From assembly GCA_014381485.1 (NCBI GenBank), contig JACNLN010000137.1, positions 1 to 7,151 on the forward strand: DNA of 7,151 nt, written 5' to 3'. This DNA comes from Fidelibacterota bacterium (lineage in GTDB: Bacteria; Fidelibacterota; Marinisomatia; Marinisomatales; CAZVFT01). Numbering within the stretch: position 1 is the first letter of the stretch; every line of letters starts with the position of its first letter. The notes under the pieces are model-generated. The model saw only the letters and a program-made list of their open reading frames with translations. It was not told the origin of the DNA and did not search any database. A program made the translations under genes and the position numbers. Positions 1 to 6,573 of this stretch are shown piece by piece.

Positions 1-17
1 TAATCTATTGCTTGGGT

Positions 18-1712
18 CTATTTCCTCTTTTCCAGTTCATCTGCCCTCAGTTCCTTTCTGAGTATCTTTCCAACCGTCGATTTTGGAAGTTCATCTCGAA
101 ATTCAACCTCAGTGGGCCATTTGAATTTTGCTAATCTGTCCTGGCAGAATTCGAGCATCTCTTCTTCTGTAGCGGTTTCACCTTTTTTAAGGATAATGAA
201 TACTTTTCCAGCTTCACCCCGTTTCTCGTGAGGAATTCCAATGCAGCAGGCTTCCTGAACTTTTGGATTTTCGTAATAAACTTCATCAATTTCCCGGGGG
301 TAAACATTTAATCCACCAGAGATGATCATGTCTTTTTTACGATCCACGATGTAGAAATATCCGTCTTCATCCATGGTAGCGATATCGCCAGTGAAAAGCC
401 AGCCATCTTGCACGGTTTCAGCGGTTGCATCGGGACGGTTGTAGTACCCTTTCATAATTTGTGGACCTTTCATGAGAAGTTCACCGGGCTCTCCAACGGG
501 TATTTCGATATCAGGATTTTCCAGATCCACTATTTTACATTCAGTATCGGAAACAGGAATTCCTACACTTCCAGCTTTTCGTTCCCCACCAGCAAATGGA
601 TTAATGTGAGTGACGGGAGAAGATTCTGTGAGCCCAAATCCTTCCACAATAACAGAGCCTGTTATTTTTTCAAACTCTTGAAGCACTTCCAGTGGGAGGG
701 GAGCACTTCCAGAGAAACATCCTTTGATGGAAGTCATATCAACTTTTTGGATATTTGGATGATTTATAATTCCAATAAACATTGTGGGGACGAGAGGAGC
801 AAACGTCGGTTTGAATTTAGTAATCGCTTCCAACAATTGGTCAGGTTGTGGCTTTGGAACGAGGATGTTAGTCCATCCATAGTAGATGGAAAAGTTCATT
901 ACACAGGTTAATCCGAAAACATGAAAGAATGGAAGTGCACCAAGCATAATTTCTTCTCCAGGATTGAATTGTGGGAACCACGAACTAATCTGTTGAACCT
1001 GGACACTCATGTTTTTATGAGTAAGGATTACTCCTTTTGAAACTCCTGTGGTACCACCGGTGTACTGATAATTTGCAGGATCATCAATGGAGAGTTCAGC
1101 TCCTTCTGTGCGGGGAGTTGCTGACTCCAGAACCTCTTTCCATTTGAATACATTATCTGCTGGTTTTACATCCGCTGCCAGTTTCTTCTTCTTCGCCACC
1201 AATGGGAAAAGGATATTTTTTGGAAAGGGGAGGTAGTCACCAATGGAGGTGTATATGATCTGCTTAATACTGGTTTTTTCACGAAGATCAATCATTCTAT
1301 TCCCAAGCAAGTCAAGAGTAATCAGAATAGTTGAACCAGAATCATTAAACTGATGTTCCAGTTCTCGATCAGAGTAAAGAGGATTGTTCATTACGGTAAT
1401 TGCACCAATCTTCATGATAGCATAGTAACTGACAACAGCAGGGATAAGATTTGGGAGTAATATAGCAACACGATCCCCCTTTTTAACACCAAAATCTGTC
1501 AGTACTCCTGCCATTTGGTTTACCATAGTGTTCAGTTCTGAAAAAGTGATTTTATATCCCTGGAAGATCAAAGCCGCTCTGTTTGGGAATTTCTCTACAG
1601 TTCTACTTAGATATTCCGGAAGACATACTTCTTCATAATCAATGTGTTCAGGGACACCAGATTCATAATTTGGTAGCCAGGATTTATCCTGGTAAGTGAT
1701 AGTTGTGCTCAT
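18..1712 (-). CDS. fadD: Long-chain fatty acyl-CoA ligase (FadD-type, AMP-forming)
   Basis: Activates a fatty acid with ATP to an acyl-adenylate and transfers it to CoA; probably cytoplasmic or loosely membrane-associated. The 564-residue length is close to E. coli FadD (about 561), and the N-terminal layout (start near WLPNYESGVP, then NPLYSDRELEHQFNDSG at 110-126) resembles FadD. ANL-superfamily motifs are in order: ATP-binding loop YTGGTTGVSKG at 217-227, GFGLTESSP at 358-366, the fatty-acyl-CoA-synthetase signature DGWLFTGD at 436-443 running into DRKKDMIISGGLNVYPREIDE at 457-477, and the C-terminal catalytic lysine K549 in PKSTVGKI. The gene is complete: ATG start at 1712 behind a strong Shine-Dalgarno, TAG stop at 18-20. 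It is transcribed away from AOR, so it is not in that operon but may share the control region. Chain-length preference cannot be read from the sequence; a medium-chain or aryl-acid ligase is the main alternative. Confidence 0.93.
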   Translation of the reverse strand: MSTTITYQDKSWLPNYESGVPEHIDYEEVCLPEYLSRTVEKFPNRAALIFQGYKITFSELNTMVNQMAGVLTDFGVKKGDRVAILLPNLIPAVVSYYAIMKIGAITVMNNPLYSDRELEHQFNDSGSTILITLDLLGNRMIDLREKTSIKQIIYTSIGDYLPFPKNILFPLVAKKKKLAADVKPADNVFKWKEVLESATPRTEGAELSIDDPANYQYTGGTTGVSKGVILTHKNMSVQVQQISSWFPQFNPGEEIMLGALPFFHVFGLTCVMNFSIYYGWTNILVPKPQPDQLLEAITKFKPTFAPLVPTMFIGIINHPNIQKVDMTSIKGCFSGSAPLPLEVLQEFEKITGSVIVEGFGLTESSPVTHINPFAGGERKAGSVGIPVSDTECKIVDLENPDIEIPVGEPGELLMKGPQIMKGYYNRPDATAETVQDGWLFTGDIATMDEDGYFYIVDRKKDMIISGGLNVYPREIDEVYYENPKVQEACCIGIPHEKRGEAGKVFIILKKGETATEEEMLEFCQDRLAKFKWPTEVEFRDELPKSTVGKILRKELRADELEKRK

Positions 1713-1718
1713 AATGAA

Positions 1719-1726
1719 CCCTCCTT
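1719..1726 (-). promoter_or_regulatory. Shine-Dalgarno site of the acyl-CoA ligase
   Basis: On the minus strand this reads AAGGAGGG, a near-perfect anti-16S match, six bases before the ATG at 1712. It fixes the start codon and predicts efficient translation, in contrast to the rnfC start, which has almost none. Confidence 0.85.
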
Positions 1727-1741
1727 GTTATTTTATAAACC

Positions 1742-1770
1742 AATTTAATAAATGATGGTATTCTTTACAA
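1742..1770 (-). promoter_or_regulatory. Candidate sigma-70-type promoter of the acyl-CoA ligase
   Basis: On the minus strand, TTGTAA (1770-1765) is followed after 17 bases by TAAATT (1747-1742); each hexamer matches four of six consensus positions. A run of eight A residues (plus-strand T run at 1781-1788) lies 10-18 bases upstream of the -35, where an UP element would sit. Transcription would start near 1735, giving a 5' leader of about 22 bases that contains the Shine-Dalgarno. The -10 hexamer is the same as in the AOR promoter candidate. The region is AT-rich, so chance matches are likely. Confidence 0.35.
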
Positions 1771-1875
1771 GAAAATCAGGTTTTTTTTAAATTGTATGAA
1801 ATCAGTATAAAAATATCATTGTTTCGTGTTCTGAAATTGGAATTGACCTGGAATAAATGAGTCTACTCCGATTCA

Positions 1876-1906
1876 TCCTAAGTCCCGATGCTATCGGGAC
1901 TTAGGA
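1876..1906. repeat. Perfect inverted repeat, 14-bp arms, 3-base loop
   Basis: Arms 1876-1889 and 1893-1906 are exact reverse complements around the loop GCT; the core reads AAGTCCCGAT-GCT-ATCGGGACTT. A further five pairs (1866-1870 with 1910-1914, one G-T) can form beyond an asymmetric internal loop of five and three bases. There is no T-run after either side, so it is a poor intrinsic terminator. Such CCCGAT/ATCGGG palindromes are, from memory, frequent intergenic repeats in some FCB-group genomes; that link is unchecked. Confidence 0.8.
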
Positions 1907-1942
1907 GAACGGGGATGGTATACCCCTATTGTTTACGCATGC

Positions 1943-1964
1943 ACCCCTCTAAGTAGAGAAGGGT
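1943..1964. repeat. Bulged hairpin
   Basis: ACCC (1943-1946) pairs with GGGT (1961-1964) and CTCT (1947-1950) with AGAG (1955-1958). The loop is AAGT, and the two A residues at 1959-1960 are bulged. It lies at the right end of the compound element. Its inner arm overlaps the AGTAGA copy that can pair with 1862-1867, so the two pairings are mutually exclusive. Confidence 0.5.
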
Positions 1965-1990
1965 CTCATTAATTTTGAAAAAATTACCTT

Positions 1991-2030
1991 TCAGTCGGGA
2001 GTCTGACCGATCTGTCAGGTTATTGACTGA
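1991..2030. repeat. Nested inverted repeat upstream of AOR
   Basis: The outer arms TCAGTC (1991-1996) and GACTGA (2025-2030) enclose an inner stem CTGAC (2003-2007) with GTCAG (2014-2018), loop CGATCT. TCAG at 1991-1994 can instead pair with CTGA at 2003-2006. The right outer arm overlaps the candidate -35 hexamer of the AOR promoter (2023-2028), so a dyad-binding regulator here would affect AOR transcription. It could equally be another interspersed palindromic repeat. Confidence 0.45.
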
Positions 2031-2051
2031 TTCGGATACGGCTCATAAATT
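2023..2051 (+). promoter_or_regulatory. Candidate sigma-70-type promoter of AOR
   Basis: TTGACT (2023-2028, five of six consensus positions) is followed after 17 bases by TAAATT (2046-2051, four of six). Transcription would start near 2058, leaving a leader of about 150 bases that contains the 33-codon ORF. The -35 sits inside the right arm of the nested inverted repeat. TATAGA at 2052-2057 looks like a better -10 but has no -35 at proper spacing. Confidence 0.38.
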
Positions 2052-2096
2052 TATAGAAATGTTTGTCTAATTATCCTATTTTCCCAAAAGTAATTG

Positions 2097-2198
2097 ATGA
2101 AACATTACTTGATTTGGGTTAAAGATCATCAAGAAATTAAAGATAATGGTTTCATACCGACTTTACTTATCAAGGTTATAGAAGAAAATCTGGTTTGA
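2097..2198 (+). CDS. Possible small ORF (33 aa) before AOR, function unknown
   Basis: This runs from ATG (2097-2099) to TGA (2196-2198), ending 12 bases before the AOR start. The peptide begins MKHYLIWVKDHQ and ends KVIEENLV. It has mixed charge and is rich in Ile, Leu and Lys, without cysteine, a clear signal peptide or a membrane helix. No Shine-Dalgarno precedes the ATG, and an in-frame TAA at 2091-2093 lies just upstream, so it is not the visible tail of a longer gene. It could be a real small protein, a leader peptide coupled to AOR translation, or chance. I do not recognise it. Confidence 0.2.
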   Translation: MKHYLIWVKDHQEIKDNGFIPTLLIKVIEENLV

Positions 2199-2201
2199 CC
2201 T

Positions 2202-2206
2202 GAGGA
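2202..2206 (+). promoter_or_regulatory. Shine-Dalgarno site of AOR
   Basis: GAGGA lies four bases before the ATG at 2211, a short but workable spacing. It supports this start, which also matches the usual position of the family N terminus relative to the YLGGKGLG motif. Confidence 0.6.
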
Positions 2207-2210
2207 AATT

Positions 2211-4073
2211 ATGAAAGAACTTATTGGTCCAAGTAATAAAGTGCTGGAAATAGAACTTTCATCTGAAAAGGTGGAAATCTACCGCGTTACGAATGGGGAA
2301 CGTCAGTTGTATCTTGGAGGAAAGGGATTGGGACTAAAATTGCTTTTTGACCGTTTGGAACCGGGAATTGACCCCCTTAGTGAAGACAACATTATCGCAT
2401 TTATGCCTGGTGTACTTGCAGGAACAGGTGCACCCTGTAGCGGTCGATTTGCAGCAGTAACCAAATCTCCTCTTACTCGGATTATGGCATCGGCAACCTG
2501 TGGGGGTCCTTTTGGTATTCAATTAAAAACGGCGGGATGGGATGGATTACTAATCAAAGGAAAAGCATCAAGACCCACGTGTCTCGAAATTTCCTCAACG
2601 GGTGTCAAATTCAAAAATGCTGAGGAACTTTGGGGAAATAATCCAGCTTCTGTGCAGGAAAAAATTGGTAATAAAAAGTCTGGAATTCTTGTTATCGGGG
2701 TTGCGGGTGAGAACCTTGTCAAGTTTGCTAATATCGTTTCTGGACATCGATTTTTAGGTCGTACGGGAATGGGTGCCGTTATGGGTTCAAAGAAATTAAA
2801 AGCTGTTGTGGTTAACGGAGGTGATTATCGGATCAGACCCACGGATAAGAAAAAATTTACCAGAGTAAGGAAAAAGGCAAATCGGTATATCCAGCGAAAT
2901 AAGGTGACTTCCCATACTTTGAGAAACTATGGCACACCTTTTTTGGCGAACATTATGAATAAAGGCAATCTGCTCACCATTAAAAACTTCATTACCGGTT
3001 TTGATGTTCATTCTCCGGATGTTTCTGGTGAAAAGATGAGGGAAAAGCACAAAACGGAACATTATACCTGTAAACCTTGCTCAATCCTGTGCAGTAAGAA
3101 AGGAGATTTTAATGGTCAAGAACTAGTTGTTCCCGAATTTCAGACCGTTGCTCTGTTGGGAACCAATATAGGTGTATTCGATTCGGTAAAAATTGCAGAA
3201 TGGAATCAAATATGTTCTGAAGTTGGAATGGATACTATATCCACAGGTAATACCCTTTCCTGGGTGATGGAAGCTACAGAAAAGGGGTTGGTAGAAAGTG
3301 ACTTAAAGTTCGGTTCTTCTGAAAAAATATCTAAGGCGCTGTATGATATTGCTTACCTCAGAGGATTTGGGAAGGATATGGCTCAGGGTGTACGGGCACT
3401 TTCCCAAAAATATGGGGGTGAGGATTTTGCTATGCACGTGAAGGGGTTGGAAATGTCAGCTTATGACTCTCGTGGCAGTTTTGGTCAGGGACTCGCCTAT
3501 GCTGTTGCCAATCGCGGTGCCTGTCACCTTTCAGCATATATCGTTGGACTTGAAATCTTATTTAGTTTCCTTAAACCAGATACTATCCGTGCGAAAGCCA
3601 ACTTTACCAAGTTTTTCGAAAGTGTGAACAGCTGCATCAATTCCCTGAATACCTGTCTGTTTACCCTTTTTGCCTTTCCTTTGGAATCTCCTCTTATGAA
3701 GTATACACCAAAGCCAATCATCGGATTCTTCATGCAGAATTTGTCGAATGTAACGATAAAATTTGTAGACTTCAGCATCTATACAAAACTGTGGTCAGCA
3801 GTAACGGGTATCAAGATATCCAACCGAAATTATCTCAAGGCTGGAGACAGAATCCATGTTCTTGAACGATATATGAACACACGGGAGGGAATCTCAAAAA
3901 AAGATGATACCCTGCCACCGCGTCTACTGAAGGAATGGCGATTAGGCGATCCTGATAAAAGAAAGGTTCCTCTGGAAAAGATGTTAGACAAATATTATAA
4001 ACTTCGGGGATATGACGGAAATGGAATTCCGACGGGAAGAGTTTTACGAAAACTGAAGATAATTGCTTCGTAA
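2211..4073 (+). CDS. aor: Aldehyde:ferredoxin oxidoreductase (tungstopterin AOR family)
   Basis: Oxidises aldehydes to carboxylic acids with ferredoxin as electron acceptor, and is reversible at low potential; a cytoplasmic enzyme with a bis-pterin tungsten (or molybdenum) site and one [4Fe-4S] cluster. The 620 residues compare with 605 in Pyrococcus furiosus AOR. The N-terminal domain shows YLGGKGLGLKLL (34-45), GTGAPCSGR (71-79), TKSPLTR (84-90), CGGPFG (97-102) and GRTGMGAVMGSKKLKA (183-198). Cluster ligands fit C287-x2-C290-x3-C294 plus C482 in NTCLF, parallel to Cys288/291/295/494 of the P. furiosus enzyme. DTISTG (341-346) and YDSRGSFGQGLAYAVANRGACH (418-439) match pterin- and active-site regions; H439 and E309 are likely counterparts of the catalytic His and Glu. 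A hydrophobic stretch (about 483-525) lies between C482 and the conserved YTKLWSAVTG; similar insertions occur, from memory, in some clostridial AORs. The substrate is not readable. It is 120 bases upstream of rnfC on the same strand. Confidence 0.93.
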   Translation: MKELIGPSNKVLEIELSSEKVEIYRVTNGERQLYLGGKGLGLKLLFDRLEPGIDPLSEDNIIAFMPGVLAGTGAPCSGRFAAVTKSPLTRIMASATCGGPFGIQLKTAGWDGLLIKGKASRPTCLEISSTGVKFKNAEELWGNNPASVQEKIGNKKSGILVIGVAGENLVKFANIVSGHRFLGRTGMGAVMGSKKLKAVVVNGGDYRIRPTDKKKFTRVRKKANRYIQRNKVTSHTLRNYGTPFLANIMNKGNLLTIKNFITGFDVHSPDVSGEKMREKHKTEHYTCKPCSILCSKKGDFNGQELVVPEFQTVALLGTNIGVFDSVKIAEWNQICSEVGMDTISTGNTLSWVMEATEKGLVESDLKFGSSEKISKALYDIAYLRGFGKDMAQGVRALSQKYGGEDFAMHVKGLEMSAYDSRGSFGQGLAYAVANRGACHLSAYIVGLEILFSFLKPDTIRAKANFTKFFESVNSCINSLNTCLFTLFAFPLESPLMKYTPKPIIGFFMQNLSNVTIKFVDFSIYTKLWSAVTGIKISNRNYLKAGDRIHVLERYMNTREGISKKDDTLPPRLLKEWRLGDPDKRKVPLEKMLDKYYKLRGYDGNGIPTGRVLRKLKIIAS

Positions 4074-4102
4074 AATCTAAGTCCACATTTTTTTCGTTGA
4101 TA

Positions 4103-4142
4103 TACTTATTAATTATTTTAAAAAATATAAGTAAACTTTTTT
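4103..4142 (+). terminator. Weak AT-only hairpin plus T-run between AOR and rnfC
   Basis: TACTTAT (4103-4109) is inverted as ATAAGTA (4127-4133) around a 17-base AT-rich loop, followed by six T residues at 4137-4142. The stem has only one G-C pair, so termination would be weak or partial at best. The surrounding 120-base spacer is strikingly AT-rich and could instead hold an rnf promoter, though I found no pair of hexamers at good spacing (TTGATA at 4097-4102 lacks a convincing -10). Confidence 0.22.
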
Positions 4143-4193
4143 CCATATTTAACCTAAGAAAATCTATACATATCAGATTTCAGAATATCCAAG

Positions 4194-5519
4194 GTGAAAG
4201 TTCACACATTTAAAAAAGGTATCCACCCGGTAGAATTCAAACATTATACTTCATCTAAAGAAATTGAAATCCTTCCCTTACCCGATGATGTATATATTCC
4301 TCTCCAGCAACATTTTGGTGCTTGCTGTGATCCCCTGGTGAAAAAGGGAGATGAGGTAAAAACGGGACAGCTCATCGGTGCCAGCGACGCATTTATTTCA
4401 AGCCCAATTCATGCCACAGTAACAGGTGTGGTGAAAGCTGTCGATTCATTTCCTTATCCTGCAGGTGGATATGTTCAAACAATACATATCCATCGAACTG
4501 GTGACGATGAATGGGATCTACTTCCAGCTTATCGAGATTGGAAATCCCTTTCAATAAAAAAGCTAAATAGTCAGATAAGAGATGCAGGCATTGTGGGAAT
4601 GGGTGGAGCAGCATTTCCAACACATGTGAAGTTGGCACCTCCAGAGGAGAAACCGATCGATACATTTATCCTGAATGGATGTGAATGTGAACCGTTTTTA
4701 ACAGCCGATCATCGGGTGATGGTAGAAATGGCAGAAAAAGTACTCACAGGAATGAAAATTTTGATGAAAGTTCTTGGGGTAGGAAAAGGATATATTGGTA
4801 TTGAAATGAATAAACCCGATGCCATTGATATTATGAGTGCAAAAGTAGTTCAATCCGATTTGGACATTCAGGTCATGCCATTGGAGGTTAAATATCCGCA
4901 GGGGGCAGAGAAGATGTTGATTTACGCTATTCTCAAGCGGAAGGTCCCGGCTGGCGGACTTCCCATGGATGTGGGGGTTGTGGTGAATAATGTTGGTACC
5001 GCAGTTTCAGTAGCTGAAGCTGTTACAGAAGGGAAACCCCTTATTCAACGGGTGGTCACAGTAACTGGTGATGGAATAAAAGAACCAAAAAATTTGTTGA
5101 TGCGAATTGGAACTCCATTTCAACACGCAATTGAATATTGCAACGGACTTGTAGATGAAACTGCAAAGATTTTTATGGGAGGTCCTATGATGGGGATTGC
5201 CCAGTACGATCTTTCAGTTCCAGTAGTGAAAGCCACCAGCGGTATTGTAGCTTCCACTCGTGTAGGGAAAGTGGAATCGCAACCGTGCATACGATGTGGG
5301 AATTGTGTGAGATACTGTTCGATGTATCTGCTTCCCACCAGATTGGCACGACTCTCTGAACTGGGGAATTATTCCGAAGCTCATGAATTGGGGATATTGA
5401 ATTGTGTAGAGTGTGGATCATGTGCCTTTGAATGTCCTTCATCTATTCCACTTGTCCAATGGATACGAGTTGGAAAATTGTGTGTTGGAGAAATGCTGCA
5501 AAAACAGGTGAAAAATTGA
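4194..5519 (+). CDS. rnfC: Rnf complex subunit RnfC (NADH-binding, two [4Fe-4S])
   Basis: Peripheral cytoplasmic subunit of the ferredoxin:NAD+ oxidoreductase that exchanges electrons with NAD(H). The N terminus (MKVHTFKKGIHPVE, then LPLPDDVYIPLQQHFGA at 27-43) is typical of RnfC. A glycine-rich nucleotide/FMN fold related to the complex I 51-kDa subunit follows, with GMGGAAFPTHVKL (135-147) and ILNGCECEPFLTADHR (159-174), then an SLBB domain (about 285-332). Two ferredoxin-type clusters are present: C365-x2-C368-x2-C371-x3-C375 and C404-x2-C407-x2-C410-x3-C414-P. The first lacks the usual Pro after its fourth Cys (Ser376). The 441-residue length is normal. The start is GTG: an in-frame TAA lies at 4155-4157, no other start codon stands between, and the next ATG would remove the N-terminal domain. 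No clear Shine-Dalgarno precedes it, so initiation may be weak. rnfD begins one base after the stop. Confidence 0.96.
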   Translation: MKVHTFKKGIHPVEFKHYTSSKEIEILPLPDDVYIPLQQHFGACCDPLVKKGDEVKTGQLIGASDAFISSPIHATVTGVVKAVDSFPYPAGGYVQTIHIHRTGDDEWDLLPAYRDWKSLSIKKLNSQIRDAGIVGMGGAAFPTHVKLAPPEEKPIDTFILNGCECEPFLTADHRVMVEMAEKVLTGMKILMKVLGVGKGYIGIEMNKPDAIDIMSAKVVQSDLDIQVMPLEVKYPQGAEKMLIYAILKRKVPAGGLPMDVGVVVNNVGTAVSVAEAVTEGKPLIQRVVTVTGDGIKEPKNLLMRIGTPFQHAIEYCNGLVDETAKIFMGGPMMGIAQYDLSVPVVKATSGIVASTRVGKVESQPCIRCGNCVRYCSMYLLPTRLARLSELGNYSEAHELGILNCVECGSCAFECPSSIPLVQWIRVGKLCVGEMLQKQVKN

Positions 5520-5520
5520 G

Positions 5521-6573
5521 ATGGTAGAAGAGAAGAATAGCGACATCGGCAGGAAAACAGCAGAAGCTTCCAAACCCAAGAAGAAGGCAGATCCACGAAA
5601 AAAGTTATACCAGCCTGAGCGAGTACTGATATTGGCATCCAGTCCACATCTCAGTTCTACTGAGAGTGTTTACAAGATTATGTGGAGTGTGGTGGGTGCC
5701 CTGGTACCTGCTGTTGCTGCTTCCATCTATTTTTTCGGGCTTTTTGCTTTCTGGATGATATTGAGCTGTATCCTTGCCGCTGTTATAACGGAGGCAATCA
5801 TTAATTTTGTGAAAAAAGATGGCTTGACAATCAAAGATGGCAGTGCGGTGATTACTGGACTTTTACTGGCTTTAACATTACCGCCATCTTTTTCTATTGG
5901 TGGGGGTGTTCTTGGGGCTGTTTTTGGAATTGCTGTTGGAAAACAGATTTTTGGGGGACTTGGATATAACATCTTCAATCCTGCCCTGCTGGGAAGAGCG
6001 TTTCTCCAGGCAGCATTTCCCGTCGCTATGACTACATGGACTTACCCTCAAACCACTAAGTATGCTACGATTGATGCAGTTTCGACAGCTACTCCTCTGG
6101 GAATGTTTAAGTTTGAACATATTCTTACAGATTATGGTGATTTGTTGCTCGGGAATGTGAGCGGCTCTCTTGGTGAAACTTCGGTTATTGCCATATTCCT
6201 TGGTGCACTGTACCTGATTGGCAAGCGTTATGCAGATTGGAGAATACCTGTCAGTTTTATTGGGACAGTCTTTTTGGTTGGAGGGCTGTTCTGGCTAGTT
6301 GATCCTGTGAAATATCCGGATCCAGTTTTTCATCTCCTGTCTGGTGGGTTGATGCTGGGAGCCTTTTTCATGGCGACCGATATGGTAACGTCTCCCATAA
6401 CACCAAAAGGATCATGGATTTTTGGTATTGGTGCGGGAATTCTTCTCTTAATGATCCGTCTGTACGGTGGTCTGCCTGAAGGAGTAATGTACTCTATCCT
6501 TCTCATGAATGCGGTAACCCCTCTGATTAATCGATATACCCGACCCGAATTTTTTGGAGAGATTCGAACATGA
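5521..6573 (+). CDS. rnfD: Rnf complex subunit RnfD (membrane, covalent FMN)
   Basis: Integral membrane subunit of Rnf, homologous to NqrB, carrying an FMN linked by a phosphothreonine and belonging to the ion-translocating part. Conserved blocks include SPHLSSTESVYKIMW (41-55), DGSAVITGLLLALTLPP (106-122), GKQIFGGLGYNIFNPALLGRAF (140-161) and MATDMVTSPITPKG (284-297). The FMN attachment site is STATPL (188-193), with T191 as modified residue; many homologues have SGAT here. About nine hydrophobic segments are visible, roughly at 50-72, 74-96, 108-144 (two), 222-236, 242-260, 270-288, 297-315 and 320-335. Before the usual family start there are about 35 extra, Lys-rich residues. No in-frame ATG or GTG could give a shorter start, and ATG 5521 sits one base after the rnfC stop with AGGTG at 5506-5510, so the extension seems real. 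The stop overlaps the rnfG start (ATGA). Confidence 0.96.
   Translation: MVEEKNSDIGRKTAEASKPKKKADPRKKLYQPERVLILASSPHLSSTESVYKIMWSVVGALVPAVAASIYFFGLFAFWMILSCILAAVITEAIINFVKKDGLTIKDGSAVITGLLLALTLPPSFSIGGGVLGAVFGIAVGKQIFGGLGYNIFNPALLGRAFLQAAFPVAMTTWTYPQTTKYATIDAVSTATPLGMFKFEHILTDYGDLLLGNVSGSLGETSVIAIFLGALYLIGKRYADWRIPVSFIGTVFLVGGLFWLVDPVKYPDPVFHLLSGGLMLGAFFMATDMVTSPITPKGSWIFGIGAGILLLMIRLYGGLPEGVMYSILLMNAVTPLINRYTRPEFFGEIRT

Larger units (their letters stand above)
1856..1970. repeat. Compound palindromic intergenic element (MITE/REP-like)
   Basis: The ends carry inverted AATGAG (1856-1861) and CTCATT (1965-1970). Just inside, TCTACT (1862-1867) is inverted as AGTAGA (1952-1957), with about seven extra bases on the right side. 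Between them lie a perfect long hairpin (1876-1906), an 8-base palindrome GGTATACC (1917-1924) and a second hairpin (1943-1964). Imperfect terminal inverted repeats around internal hairpins in a non-coding gap are typical of small non-autonomous elements or REP-type repeats. No transposase is present in the window, and copy number elsewhere in the genome is unknown. A structured RNA is the alternative. Confidence 0.45.
1713..2210. other. Divergent intergenic control region (498 bases)
   Basis: This gap separates the start codons of two divergent genes. It holds a candidate promoter for each direction, an AT-rich part beside the ligase (about 1727-1850), a compound palindromic element (1856-1970), a nested inverted repeat (1991-2030) and a 33-codon ORF (2097-2198). 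I found no tRNA-like cloverleaf, no direct-repeat array of CRISPR type and no longer ORF with convincing protein features. Since both genes point outward, a terminator has no obvious role here; the palindromes are more likely mobile-repeat remnants, protein-binding sites or RNA structures. Confidence 0.8.

Noticed and set aside
408..911. Open frame of 167 codons on the plus strand inside the ligase gene
   Set aside because: It lies antisense to well-conserved ligase motifs, has no ribosome site and no recognisable domain; it is a shadow of the real gene.
1841..1871. TTGACC at 1843-1848 as a plus-strand -35
   Set aside because: No acceptable -10 lies 16-18 bases downstream, and a transcript from here would run through the whole palindromic element.
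1876..1906. Perfect hairpin considered as an intrinsic terminator
   Set aside because: No T-run follows on either strand, and it lies upstream of both divergent genes, where no transcript end is expected.
1917..1924. GGTATACC palindrome as an independent operator
   Set aside because: Eight-base palindromes are common by chance; it is described only as part of the compound element.
3835..4146. Minus-strand frame of about 103 codons over the AOR 3' end and the following spacer
   Set aside because: Most of it is the reverse of conserved AOR C-terminal sequence (LERYMNTREG, DDTLPPRLLKEW) and the rest is AT-rich spacer; the composition is not protein-like.
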